Source: JAPOUP01 sp026708635
GTDB taxonomy: Bacteria > Pseudomonadota > Alphaproteobacteria > Rhodobacterales > Rhodobacteraceae
DNA length: 64,000 bases
Direction: 5' to 3'
Assembly (NCBI GenBank): GCA_965200115.1
Contig: OZ241336.1
Span: 124,001 to 188,000, forward strand
Positions 1 to 8,632 of this stretch are shown in pieces. Position numbers and translations under genes: made by a program. Every line of letters starts with the position of its first letter. The stretch's first letter is position 1. The notes beneath the pieces were generated by a model. The model ran no database searches. It worked only from the letters and a program-made list of their open reading frames with translations, and had not been told where the DNA came from.

Positions 1-2
1 TT

Positions 3-332
3 CTGGGCCGAGCGCCGATTCTGGGCTGGATGGTCAATATCCGCCAGTCGACCGGCGGCGGTGACGACACGCTGCGCCGGGGCCGAACTTCGGGACGGGA
101 CCCCACACCGTTCCTGAATGTTCACGGCGCCGGTTATCGCGGCGTGTATGACTTCGCCGACCCGGACAGCTCGGTGTTCATCATCTCCACGGGTCAGTCC
201 GGGCATCCGCTAAGCCGTCATTATGACGACCTGGGTCGGCTCTGGCGCCGTGGGGAATACATACCCATGTCGCTTGACGCCAACCTCGCGCGCGCGGCGG
301 CGGTGGGAGTGACAACGCTGGTTCCGGAGTAG
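3..332 (+). CDS. Penicillin acylase family protein, C-terminal end (partial)
   Basis: The reading frame is open to the left edge of the window, so only the last 109 residues are visible. The stretch GQSGHPLSRHYDDL followed by a Trp/Arg-rich end and a final short strand is the usual C-terminus of penicillin amidase (Ntn-hydrolase, PF01804) proteins, which hydrolyse amide bonds of acyl-homoserine lactones, beta-lactams or related acyl amides in the periplasm. The catalytic Ser and the linker cleaved in maturation lie outside the window, so activity and substrate cannot be judged. It ends 141 bp before a tRNA gene on the other strand. Confidence 0.75.
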   Translation: MGRAPILGWMVNIRQSTGGGDDTLRRGRTSGRDPTPFLNVHGAGYRGVYDFADPDSSVFIISTGQSGHPLSRHYDDLGRLWRRGEYIPMSLDANLARAAAVGVTTLVPE

Positions 333-473
333 CGACGATCCTTGACCGTCCGTCCGGAAACACGTGGCGTCGCGGGGCGGGCCGCATTGGCGGACGGAGC
401 GGGAAGCGGCCCGCTCCACATGATTCCCCGGCGTTGGTGGACGATCCATGCGGCGGAGACTTGATTTCGTCCA

Positions 474-550
474 TGGTAGGCCCGGAGGGACTCGAACCCC
501 CAACCAAAGCGTTATGAGCGCTCTGCTCTGACCGATTGAGCTACAGGCCC
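474..550 (-). tRNA. tRNA with anticodon CAU (tRNA-Ile2 or elongator tRNA-Met)
   Basis: Read on the minus strand, 550 to 474 folds as a 77-nt cloverleaf. The acceptor stem is GGGCCTG paired with CGGGCCT, the D-arm contains TAGCTCAATCGGT, and the anticodon stem GAGCG/CGCTT frames the loop CTCATAA. The T-arm is GGGGG-TTCGAGT-CCCTC and the CCA is encoded. The anticodon CAU is shared by Met tRNAs and by the Ile2 tRNA whose C34 is changed to lysidine by TilS. The acceptor and T-arm look more like bacterial tRNA-Ile2 from memory, but I cannot prove it without a covariance search. Confidence 0.9.
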
Positions 551-727
551 ACCCTGAACGCTAGGTACCCGCGCGGGAACACCGGGTCAAGCGATGCGAC
601 TCCATCGGCGGCGCGATTTTTCCCGTCTCCGGTGGAGACGGCATGACCGAAGGAAGTTGTATCCCATTCGCTCCCGGCAATTCCGGATACGACCGCCACG
701 GGCGCGGGCACCCGTCAAGTGTCAGGA

Positions 728-1315
728 GAGCCTCTTGCAGAACTCCGCGGCCGGGCGGTTTTTCCCGGGAAACGGGCTTTTTTCGACGGCCATGCCTGGA
801 TATGGAGCCGTCTCTCCGGTATGAAAGAGGTGCGTATTCGTAAGCGGTTAAAGCACGACGTTTTGCTCGTGCCTTGATTTTGTCCGCCTTCGCGCGAGAG
901 CATCTTCCGGTCCATTCACCCTGACCGGAGGTTACTTCATGGCAGATTATGCGGCGGCGATGGAAGTTAACGGCTTCACCCGGAAGCTTTGGAGCGAGGC
1001 TGATCGCCTGGCCCTGATGGCGGAGTTCGAGTGCTGGGACGGCACGCGGGTCAGCTTCCGCGAGTCCCGCGGGGTATCGGTGAAGTCGTTCCGGTGCTGG
1101 CGTCGTAGGTACGGTCCCGCCGCCAGGGTGACCACCGGCAAGCCCGGCGGCTTCGTCAAGGTCGCGGCGGTGCCGGGCTGGGATGCCGGGCTTTCGCTCG
1201 GCTCAGGCGGCACCGCCCGCCCCCGGAGACCCCGGAGTCCGGTGTCGGAACCCCGGGCGGACGGGCCGGAGGCTGGCCAAGGCCGCCGGAATCGCGATAA
1301 TTGTGCAAGAGGCTC
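728..1315. mobile_element. Composite IS remnant (IS5/IS1182-type ends with an IS66-like fragment inside)
   Basis: The left edge GAGCCTCTTGCA (728-739) is the inverted complement of TGCAAGAGGCTC at the right edge (1304-1315). The same right end recurs at 40937 and, inverted, at 63021. Positions 795-836 match the leader of the second IS copy (about 39904-39945). From 840 the sequence switches to GTAAGCGGTT, the usual start of IS66-family ends, and carries a tnpA-like frame before the original right end resumes near 1200-1280. The picture is one IS interrupted by a second IS, both then reduced. I see no clear target duplication. Confidence 0.6.
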
Positions 1316-1334
1316 TTGCGATTGGCACGGGTAG
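939..1334 (+). pseudogene. IS66-type TnpA-like fragment
   Basis: A GGAGG sits 8 nt before the ATG at 939. The first 85 or so residues resemble the small IS66 accessory protein: an N-terminal helix-turn-helix region (about residues 13-55, with a Trp/Arg-rich second half FRCWRRRYG) followed by GGFVKVA, like the FVPV segment of these proteins. After about residue 90 the frame runs through the right end of the surrounding IS5/IS1182-type element and reads as Arg/Pro-rich nonsense to 1334. There is no TnpB or TnpC next to it, so this is a fragment without its transposase. Confidence 0.5.
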
Positions 1335-1378
1335 CAGCGACATTCCCCCCAACAGACAAGCGACACCGTGAGCATGCC

Positions 1379-1843
1379 ATGACCGCCCTTAAGAACGAAG
1401 CGTTTTTTGACCGGTTGCCGGACGAGGTCGAAATCAAGAATGCCGAACAGCTCCGAACCCTTGTCACGGCCCAGATGAATGCGGATGGATCGACAACTCT
1501 GTCTCTCGCTCTCGAGGACGGAAAGACCCAGACCGCAACACTGATGCCAGCCCTCGTGGCCTCTCTGCTTGAAGTCTTGCGGCTCGTCTCCAGCGGACGC
1601 GGGTTCCGCATGATTCCGGTCGGTTCCAAGTTGACGACACAGCAAGCTGCCGATCTGCTGAACGTGTCTCGGCCCTATTTGGTGAAGCTCCTTGAAAACG
1701 ATGAGATGCCATTCACAAAGACCGGACGGCACAGGCGCGTCAAGGCGGAGGATCTCTTTGCCTACAAGAAAAAGCGGGACGCACGACGTTCAGAGGCCTT
1801 GGACACTCTTGCGCGGACTGATGCCGAAGCCGGTCTTATATGA
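1379..1843 (+). CDS. HTH (excisionase-type) protein, predicted antitoxin
   Basis: 154 residues from the ATG at 1379. An upstream in-frame GTG-like start at 1301 lies inside the IS end and is not credible. Residues 1-75 form a mostly helical region. Residues 85-130 are a winged-helix DNA-binding domain of the excisionase/MerR type (TTQQAADLLNVSRPYLVKLL, then GRHRR and a Lys-rich tail). The stop overlaps the start of the PIN-domain gene by 4 nt (ATGA at 1840-1843), so the two are translationally coupled. DNA-binding antitoxin plus PIN toxin is a known type II toxin-antitoxin layout, in which the antitoxin usually represses its own promoter. That role is inferred from arrangement, not shown. Confidence 0.8.
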   Translation: MTALKNEAFFDRLPDEVEIKNAEQLRTLVTAQMNADGSTTLSLALEDGKTQTATLMPALVASLLEVLRLVSSGRGFRMIPVGSKLTTQQAADLLNVSRPYLVKLLENDEMPFTKTGRHRRVKAEDLFAYKKKRDARRSEALDTLARTDAEAGLI

Positions 1844-2412
1844 GCGGGTTCGCGGATCGATTCACAACCCTGATCGATGCCTGTGTCCTCAGCGGAGCCC
1901 TGCGCCGAAACATGCTGCTCAGCTTGGCTGAGGTGGGTATGTTCCGACCACGGTGGAGCGAACGCATTCTGGATGAAACCGAGAGGGCGATATCCAAGGT
2001 CACGGAAGGAGAAGTCGGCGCAGAACAGCGGACCAAGATTGAGGAGGCATTCCCGGAGTCGCTTGTAACGAATTACGAAGTCTTTGAAGCCCAGCTTGCC
2101 TTGCCGGATCCGGACGACGTTCATGTCTTGGCGGCCGCGATCGCGACATCCGCTGCCGTGATCGTCACCGATAACCTCAGGCACTTTCCCGATGCAGTGC
2201 TGGCCCCGCATAATATTGGTGCAATTTCTGCGGATAGCTTCATCGCGAACACAATTGAGCTGGATATGTCAGAGGCTCTCTCTGCGTTACAACGCATGCG
2301 GAACCGGTTTGTGGATCCAGCACTCGATGTTGAAGCCTTGATCCGCAAAGCCGAAGCCCAGGGTCTTGCGCAGGTTGCCACAATCATGAACGAATCCAAG
2401 TCGCTCTTGTAG
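1840..2412 (+). CDS. PIN-domain protein, predicted RNase toxin
   Basis: 190 residues, overlapping the HTH gene by 4 nt. The PIN nuclease acidic residues are visible: D13 in LIDACVL, E46 in RILDETE, D92/D93 in PDPDDVHVLAAA and D111 in VIVTDN. PIN toxins bind Mg2+ or Mn2+ with these residues and cut tRNA, rRNA or mRNA. Residues 130-190 are an extra helical tail longer than in compact VapC toxins (about 130-140 aa), matching the longer PIN proteins that pair with excisionase-like antitoxins. All catalytic residues seem present, so it may be active. Its RNA target is unknown. Confidence 0.82.
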   Translation: MSGFADRFTTLIDACVLSGALRRNMLLSLAEVGMFRPRWSERILDETERAISKVTEGEVGAEQRTKIEEAFPESLVTNYEVFEAQLALPDPDDVHVLAAAIATSAAVIVTDNLRHFPDAVLAPHNIGAISADSFIANTIELDMSEALSALQRMRNRFVDPALDVEALIRKAEAQGLAQVATIMNESKSLL

Positions 2413-2550
2413 GTGTAGCGGCTTGAGACTATCCGTGCGGATTTCGACGGTCCGGTTCCGGCGGGACCGTTGAACCTGCGCGATACGGCGCTGGCCCTCA
2501 CCCTTTCCCGCTATCGTCGGCATGCATTCACGAACCGCGCGGCGCGCGGT

Positions 2551-2808
2551 CTATACATCCGTCCTGAGCGCGAGCGCGTGGATGCGGCCCATCAGATCCT
2601 TTCCAAGCGCCGCGTGGACCGCGCGGTGCCGCTCCACCCTGCCCATCGAGGCGAACGCGTCCGCCGCGATCTCGACCCGGAAATGGCTTTCCCCTCCGTC
2701 GCGGAAACCCGCATGACCCCGGTGTTTCTCGCTCTCGTCGATGACCTTCAGCCGATGCGGCCGAAACGCTAGATTCAGGCAGGTTTCGATCTCGCGAGCT
2801 ATCCGCAT
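2551..2808 (-). CDS. bolA: BolA family protein
   Basis: 85 residues, the normal length of BolA. The class II KH-like fold is visible: an N-terminal helix, then SHFRVEI, then a C-terminal helix around ERHRAVHAALG. BolA proteins bind [2Fe-2S] clusters with monothiol glutaredoxins and influence iron sensing and cell-envelope gene expression. It is divergent from the J-domain gene, with 75 bp (2809-2883) between the two starts. The order bolA / J-domain gene / cobS / cobT is common in alphaproteobacteria and supports the call. The PIN gene converges on it from the other side. Confidence 0.9.
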   Translation of the reverse strand: MRIAREIETCLNLAFRPHRLKVIDESEKHRGHAGFRDGGESHFRVEIAADAFASMGRVERHRAVHAALGKDLMGRIHALALRTDV

Positions 2809-2883
2809 TTTTTTCCCATGCCCCCTTTTCAGTTGCGCCTAAATCCATAAACTCGTCCGACCATGTCGGAAAGACGGTCCAAG

Positions 2884-3510
2884 ATGAGCGATCCGGATCC
2901 CTTTGGCTTCGACTTGCGCGTGTCATCCGCAAAGAAAAAGCTTGCGCGCGGAAAACGCGGCATGTCCGGTGCGTTCGAGACCTCAAGGCGGAAATGCAAC
3001 CATCCCGGCTGCAGGGAGGACGGCCTTTACCGCGCGCCGAAGTCGCCCGATCAATTGGACGAGTTTCTGTGGTTCTGCAAGGACCATGTCCGGGAATACA
3101 ACCTGAAATGGAACTTTTTCAACGGCACCACGGAAGAGGAATTCCAGTCTCTGATCGACCGGGACCGCGTATGGGAACGTCCGACCAAGCCGTTCCGGAA
3201 ACCCGGTGAGGAACAGCGCGCCTGGTCCCGGCTGGGCATCGACGACCCGCATCAGGTCCTTGGCGAAAACGCCACCCGCAACCCCGGGAAAGCGAAGGCT
3301 GGACGAAGGGCGCTGCCGGTGAAAGAACGGCGCGCGCTCGACATACTCGACGCCCGGGATCACTGGAGCAAGTCGGAGATCCGAAGTCAGTACAAAAACC
3401 TGGTCAAGGATCTCCATCCCGACATGAATGACGGGAACAGGGCCGACGAGGAACATCTCCAGCAGGTTGTCTGGGCCTGGGACCAAATCAAGGATAGCAG
3501 GAATTTCTAG
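2884..3510 (+). CDS. J-domain (DnaJ-like) protein next to cobS
   Basis: 208 residues from the ATG at 2884; an ATG at 2863 would add 7 residues but has a poorer ribosome site. Residues 35-95 hold a Cys-containing module (CNHPGCREDG, then WFCKDHVREYN), typical of the alphaproteobacterial DnaJ-like proteins encoded beside cobS. The C-terminal 60 residues are a J-domain with the HPD motif (DLHPDMND) that stimulates DnaK ATPase. It lacks the Gly/Phe and zinc-finger regions of true DnaJ, so it is probably a specialised co-chaperone. A role in assembling or stabilising the cobaltochelatase is suggested only by gene order. Confidence 0.88.
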   Translation: MSDPDPFGFDLRVSSAKKKLARGKRGMSGAFETSRRKCNHPGCREDGLYRAPKSPDQLDEFLWFCKDHVREYNLKWNFFNGTTEEEFQSLIDRDRVWERPTKPFRKPGEEQRAWSRLGIDDPHQVLGENATRNPGKAKAGRRALPVKERRALDILDARDHWSKSEIRSQYKNLVKDLHPDMNDGNRADEEHLQQVVWAWDQIKDSRNF

Positions 3511-3728
3511 CTTCGACCGGGCTGCCGGGAGACGCCCGGACGCGATCTGCCGGCCATCCGGGAGACCGCTTCCGGAAGGTTCGGGGACCGTCCGGCCGGC
3601 ACTCCCGCGGGCCGGTTCGCGGACGCGGTCCAGGCGGCGTTGACGTTTGCCGCGCTATCCTCCATCTAGGCCAATGGTGCGGGGAGCGTCCCGCCGGAAC
3701 CGGTTCCCATTTCAGGACGAGGAAACAG

Positions 3729-4715
3729 ATGGCGGACGGCAGCCCATACGCGGACCATAAACCCACCGAACGGGTTTCGGTCCGCGACAGATTTGGCATC
3801 GACAGCGATATGACGGTCATGGCTTTCGAGGCACCGACCGAACGCGTGCCCCAGCTTGACGCGAACTACAAGTTCGACCCGGACACCACTCTCGCGATCC
3901 TCGCGGCGTTTTCCCGAAACCGGCGCCTAATCATCCAGGGCTACCATGGTACCGGCAAATCGACCCACATCGAGCAGGTTGCCTGCCGCCTCAACTGGCC
4001 CTGCGTACGGGTGAACCTTGACAGCCACATCAGTCGAATCGACCTGATCGGAAAGGACGCGATCAAGGTGAGGGACGGAAAACAGGTCACCGAATTTCAG
4101 GAGGGAATCCTGCCCTGGGCGCTGCGCAACCCCACGGCGATCGTCTTCGACGAATACGACGCCGGACGTCCGGACGTGATGTTCGTGATCCAGCGGATTC
4201 TCGAACATGACGGCAAACTGACCCTACTTGACCAGAACGAGGTGATCACCCCCAACCCTTACTTCCGGCTATTCGCCACGGCGAATACCGTTGGACTGGG
4301 AGACACGACGGGTCTCTATCACGGAGTCCAGCAGATCAATCAGGCGCAGATGGATCGGTGGTCCCTCGTCGCGACGCTAAACTACCTGTCACATGACGCC
4401 GAGACCGCTATCGTCCTGTCGAAGAACCCGAATTACAACACCGAGCGCGGTCGCAGGGAAGTCGGCCAGATGGTCACCGTCGCTGACCTGACCCGAACCG
4501 CGTTCATGGCGGGCAACCTTTCAACCGTGATGTCGCCGCGTACGGTCATCACCTGGGCCGAGAACGCGGAGATATTCCGTAACATCGGATACGCCTTCCG
4601 GGTCACGTTCCTGAACAAATGCGATGAGCTGGAACGGGAAACGGTCGCCGAGTTCTATCAACGCTGCTTCGACGAGGAGCTTCCCGAGAGCGCCGCCTCC
4701 GCGGCCATTTCCTGA
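3729..4715 (+). CDS. cobS: Aerobic cobaltochelatase subunit CobS
   Basis: 328 residues. It is an AAA+ ATPase with Walker A GYHGTGKST (71-79), Walker B AIVFDEYD (137-144) and a sensor region FATANTVGLGD. CobS and CobT form the chaperone-like complex that works with CobN to insert Co2+ into hydrogenobyrinic acid a,c-diamide in aerobic cobalamin synthesis. cobT follows after 53 bp in the same direction. CobN and other cobalamin genes are not in the window. The start follows AGGACGAGGAAACAG with good spacing. Family and function are secure. Confidence 0.95.
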   Translation: MADGSPYADHKPTERVSVRDRFGIDSDMTVMAFEAPTERVPQLDANYKFDPDTTLAILAAFSRNRRLIIQGYHGTGKSTHIEQVACRLNWPCVRVNLDSHISRIDLIGKDAIKVRDGKQVTEFQEGILPWALRNPTAIVFDEYDAGRPDVMFVIQRILEHDGKLTLLDQNEVITPNPYFRLFATANTVGLGDTTGLYHGVQQINQAQMDRWSLVATLNYLSHDAETAIVLSKNPNYNTERGRREVGQMVTVADLTRTAFMAGNLSTVMSPRTVITWAENAEIFRNIGYAFRVTFLNKCDELERETVAEFYQRCFDEELPESAASAAIS

Positions 4716-4768
4716 CACAGGCCTAAGCCGGGTCCGTCACGGACACGCGCCAGCGCACGGAACCGCAG

Positions 4769-6631
4769 ATGAACACACCTACGGAAAGCCCCGCGGACCC
4801 GTTTAAGAAGGCCCTCTCCGAGGCCACGAAAACCCTCGCCGACGATCCTGATCTTGTCGTCAGCTATACCGTCGAACCGTCCGGAATGACCAAAGAGGCG
4901 GTGCGCCTGCCCCAGATCAACCGCAAGATGACCGAACAGCAGGTCCTGCTGGCCCGGGGCACCGCCGACGCCTACGCCATGCGCCTGAGGCATCACGATG
5001 AGGCGGTCGCGGCCCGCTACGCGCCACAGGGTCAAATGGCGCGTGACCTCTACGACTCCATGGAGACCGCGCGGTGTGAGGCGATCGGCGCCCGCACGAT
5101 GCCGGGTATCGGCAGCAACATCGACGCGAAAATGATCGCCGAGGCCAATCAAAGGGGATACGCGGACATGACGATCCCCGCCGAGGCGCCATTACCCGTC
5201 GCGGCCGGCTACATCATCCGCCATCTGGCCACGGGCCGGCCGCTGCCGGAAGGCGCCGAGAACGTCATGGGTCTCTGGCGTGACATTTTCGACAGCAAGT
5301 GCGGGGAAACGCTCGCCCGGCTTGAGGAGGTGATCCTGGATCAGGCGAGGTTCGCCCAATTCTCGCGCAGTATCATCCAGGAGCTGGGATACGGCGACCA
5401 GCTTGGCGATGACCCGGACGGTCGGGAGGAAAGCCCGGAGGAGGACGCCGATACCGATCCCCCGACCGAGCTTCCGGACTCTGAGGAAAGCGACGACCAG
5501 GAAAGCGAGCGGGACGACGGCGAGGACTCCAGCCATCTGGAGGACGAGGGAGCCTCCGAAACGGAGGCGTCCGACGCTGAGGACGATGGCCGTTCGGATC
5601 CGGACGCAAGCGACATCTACCCCGACGAGATGGAGGAGCTCCCACAGCGCCTCCCGCATTCCGAGGCCGACGCGGACTACAGAGTATACACAACCGAGTT
5701 CGATGAAGCCATCAAGGCCGAGGAAATGGCCGAACCCCAGGAACTGGAGCGCCTGCGCACCTACCTGGACCAACAGCTTGAGCCGCTCAAGGGCGCCGTC
5801 AGCCGACTGGCGAACAAACTGCAGCGCCGGCTGCAGGCGCAGCAGAACCGCACCTGGAAATTCGATCTGGAGGAGGGAATTCTGGACGTCGGACGTCTCG
5901 CGCGCGTGGTGGCCAATCCCACCACGCCGCTCTCGTTCAAGATCGAGCAGGATATGGAATTCCGCGATACGGTGGTCACCCTCCTGCTCGACAATTCCGG
6001 ATCGATGCGCGGGAGACCGATTTCCATCGCGGCGATCTGTACCGACGTGCTGGCGAGAACGCTTGAACGTTGCCAGGTCAAGGTCGAGATACTGGGGTTC
6101 ACGACACGGGCCTGGAAAGGCGGCCAGGCCCGGGAGGCATGGCTCAAGGAAGGACGCGCGGAGTTACCGGGCCGTCTCAACGACCTCCGTCATATCATCT
6201 ACAAATCAGCCGATACGCCATGGCGAAGGGCACGCGCGAACCTGGGACTGATGATGAAGGAAGGTCTCCTGAAGGAAAACATCGACGGCGAGGCTTTGGA
6301 ATGGGCGCATCGCCGCGCCGTCACAAGACCCGAGGCCCGGAAGATCCTTATGGTTATCTCCGACGGCGCGCCCGTCGATGACTCAACCCTTTCCGTAAAC
6401 GCCACCAATTTCCTCGAGAAACACCTGTGCGACGTCATTGCCATGGTCGAGCGGCGCAGGCAGGTGGAACTGATCGCTATCGGAATCGGCCACGACGTCA
6501 CCCGGTATTACGGGCGCGCGGTCACCATAACGGACGTCGAGCAGCTTGCCGGCGCGATAACGGAACAGCTCGCCTCACTCTTCGAACCGGACCGACGGTC
6601 CCGTATTCCCCGAACGAGATGCGCCCACTGA
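4769..6631 (+). CDS. cobT: Aerobic cobaltochelatase subunit CobT
   Basis: 620 residues, usual for CobT. Residues 1-200 are the N-terminal conserved domain and about 215-290 a highly acidic, low-complexity linker rich in Asp, Glu and Ser. From about 400 there is a von Willebrand factor A domain with the MIDAS motif LLDNSGSMRG, which binds a divalent metal. With CobS it forms the ATP-driven complex that activates CobN for cobalt insertion. The last residues after SLFEPDRRS differ from the usual short end. The stop lies 101 bp before the start of the peptidase gene. Confidence 0.95.
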   Translation: MNTPTESPADPFKKALSEATKTLADDPDLVVSYTVEPSGMTKEAVRLPQINRKMTEQQVLLARGTADAYAMRLRHHDEAVAARYAPQGQMARDLYDSMETARCEAIGARTMPGIGSNIDAKMIAEANQRGYADMTIPAEAPLPVAAGYIIRHLATGRPLPEGAENVMGLWRDIFDSKCGETLARLEEVILDQARFAQFSRSIIQELGYGDQLGDDPDGREESPEEDADTDPPTELPDSEESDDQESERDDGEDSSHLEDEGASETEASDAEDDGRSDPDASDIYPDEMEELPQRLPHSEADADYRVYTTEFDEAIKAEEMAEPQELERLRTYLDQQLEPLKGAVSRLANKLQRRLQAQQNRTWKFDLEEGILDVGRLARVVANPTTPLSFKIEQDMEFRDTVVTLLLDNSGSMRGRPISIAAICTDVLARTLERCQVKVEILGFTTRAWKGGQAREAWLKEGRAELPGRLNDLRHIIYKSADTPWRRARANLGLMMKEGLLKENIDGEALEWAHRRAVTRPEARKILMVISDGAPVDDSTLSVNATNFLEKHLCDVIAMVERRRQVELIAIGIGHDVTRYYGRAVTITDVEQLAGAITEQLASLFEPDRRSRIPRTRCAH

Positions 6632-6732
6632 TAACGGCGAAACGGGAAGCCGAACGCTTTCCGCCTTACCAAGCCCGCACCAGTCTCCCGAACGAACGGC
6701 GTCCGTCAACTCCACCGGAAGGAATGAACCGC

Positions 6733-8526
6733 ATGCTGCAGACCTTCGACGCAAGGACAGCGCCCGATCAGGGACCTCCCCGACTGGCCGCCTTGCGGAC
6801 AGAACTTGCGGGGCGGGGCCTGGATGGTTTCCTGGTTCCCCGCGCCGACGCCCACCAGGGCGAGTTCGTCGCCGCGCGTGACGAACGCCTCGCCTGGCTT
6901 ACGGGCTTCACCGGCTCCGCGGGATTCTGTGTCGTGCTAATGGATTCGGCGTGTCTGTTTGTCGACGGGCGCTACCGCATACAGGCGTCCATACAGACCT
7001 CGGACGACTTCGGCACCCTCAATCTGCCTGAGGCCAAACCTGGTGACTGGCTCGCCGAGCGCCTGCCGGAAGGTGGAAATGTCGGCTTCGACCCTATGCT
7101 GCACACCGCGCATGAAATCGAAACGCTCAGGAAACGTCTGGTGGAAACCCCGGTCAAGCTGCTTGAGACCGACAATCCGATCGACCGGATCTGGCACGGT
7201 CAACCCGATCCACCGACCGAACCCGCGTATGGCCACCCATTGGAGCTTTCGGGCGAGGGGAGCGTGTCAAAACGGGACCGCATCGCCGAAGGTCTGCGAA
7301 AGGCGGGACATCGGGCCGCCGTTCTAACCCTTCCGGACTCGATCTGCTGGCTACTGAACGTCCGCGGCGGCGACATTCCGCGCACTCCCGTGACCCTCGC
7401 GTTCGCCATCTTTCACGATGACGGGCGGACACAGCTCTTCTCAGACCCCGGCAAGTTCGCGGATCTCGGTCCCGACCCGGCGATCACCGTCACTCCCTGG
7501 GATGGTTTCCGGGCCGCGCTCGCGGCGCTGGAAAGGCCGGTCCTCCTCGATCGATCGTCCGTTCCGTTCGCGGTGACGCAAATCCTGGACGCGAATGGGA
7601 TCGGCTACGTTCTGGGACAGGATCCCTGCATCCTTCCGAAAGCGCGCAAGAACGTAACTGAAATCGAGGGGTCTCGAGCCGCTCACCTCCGCGACGCGGC
7701 GGCGATGTGCCGATTTCTGGCCTGGCTGGACATGGAGGCCGTCCCGGGGGAAATTACCGAGATCGACGTGGTCCGCAGGCTGGAGAGGTTCCGTGTCTCA
7801 ACCGGCGCGCTGAGGGACATCTCGTTCGAGACGATCTGCGCATCCGGGGATCACGGAGCCATCGTGCACTATCGCGTGACCGAGGAGACGAACCGCGCGG
7901 TCCAGCCCGGCGACCTGCTTCTGGTCGACTCCGGTGGCCAGTATCCCGACGGCACCACCGACCTCACGCGCACCCTCGCCATCGGATCCCCAACGGCCGT
8001 TCAGCGCCAGTGTTTCACCCGGGTTCTGCAGGGAATGATCTGCATCTCGACCGTAAGATGGCCGAGGGGGCTGGCGGGGCGTGATCTTGATCCACTGGCC
8101 CGCACCCAGCTCTGGCGCGCCGGACTGGACTACGACCACGGAACCGGGCACGGAGTCGGCTCCTATCTGGGTGTCCATGAAGGGCCGCAGCGCCTTGCGC
8201 GCACTTCCGACGTTCCCCTGGAGCCGGGAATGATAGTTTCAAACGAACCCGGCTACTACCGGGAGGGCGAGTTCGGGATCCGCATCGAGAACCTGGTCAC
8301 GGTGCGGGACGCGCCGGAACTGGAAGGCGGAGACGGAAGGCGGATGCTGGAGTTCGAAACCCTGACCTTGGTGCCCATCGATCGCCGTTTGATCGATGCC
8401 GAACTTCTGACCCGTCACGAAAGGGATTGGCTGAACGGCTATCACCGAAACGTCCGTGACAGGGTTTCCGGATCGCTGGACGGCCAGGCCCGAGACTGGC
8501 TGGAGGGAGCGACGAGGCCGGTCTGA
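6733..8526 (+). CDS. Xaa-Pro aminopeptidase family protein (M24B)
   Basis: 597 residues. I use the ATG at 6733 because GGAAGGA (6717-6723) sits 9 nt before it, whereas the ATG at 6724 abuts it. It has the three-part build of long aminopeptidase P proteins: two creatinase-like N-terminal domains (about 15-300) and a C-terminal pita-bread metallopeptidase. The metal ligands are visible as VDSGGQYPDGTTD (two Asp), the His of GTGHGVG, the Glu of SNEPGYY and the Glu of IRIENL. It removes N-terminal residues preceding proline in the cytoplasm. It follows cobT and converges on recN. Confidence 0.92.
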   Translation: MLQTFDARTAPDQGPPRLAALRTELAGRGLDGFLVPRADAHQGEFVAARDERLAWLTGFTGSAGFCVVLMDSACLFVDGRYRIQASIQTSDDFGTLNLPEAKPGDWLAERLPEGGNVGFDPMLHTAHEIETLRKRLVETPVKLLETDNPIDRIWHGQPDPPTEPAYGHPLELSGEGSVSKRDRIAEGLRKAGHRAAVLTLPDSICWLLNVRGGDIPRTPVTLAFAIFHDDGRTQLFSDPGKFADLGPDPAITVTPWDGFRAALAALERPVLLDRSSVPFAVTQILDANGIGYVLGQDPCILPKARKNVTEIEGSRAAHLRDAAAMCRFLAWLDMEAVPGEITEIDVVRRLERFRVSTGALRDISFETICASGDHGAIVHYRVTEETNRAVQPGDLLLVDSGGQYPDGTTDLTRTLAIGSPTAVQRQCFTRVLQGMICISTVRWPRGLAGRDLDPLARTQLWRAGLDYDHGTGHGVGSYLGVHEGPQRLARTSDVPLEPGMIVSNEPGYYREGEFGIRIENLVTVRDAPELEGGDGRRMLEFETLTLVPIDRRLIDAELLTRHERDWLNGYHRNVRDRVSGSLDGQARDWLEGATRPV

Positions 8527-8632
8527 AACGGGGTCGCGGGACATTGCCGGGCATGGCGGCATCAGTCAAATGAAAGCTCAAGGCGATGCACTTCCGCCGA
8601 ACGGGAACGCCTCGCCCAAGAGCGCCCGTATC

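Noticed and set aside
2447..2470. Hairpin ACGGTCC / GGACCGT between the converging PIN and bolA genes
   Set aside because: It has a 7-bp stem and a 10-nt loop but no run of T on either side, so it is not a convincing intrinsic terminator.
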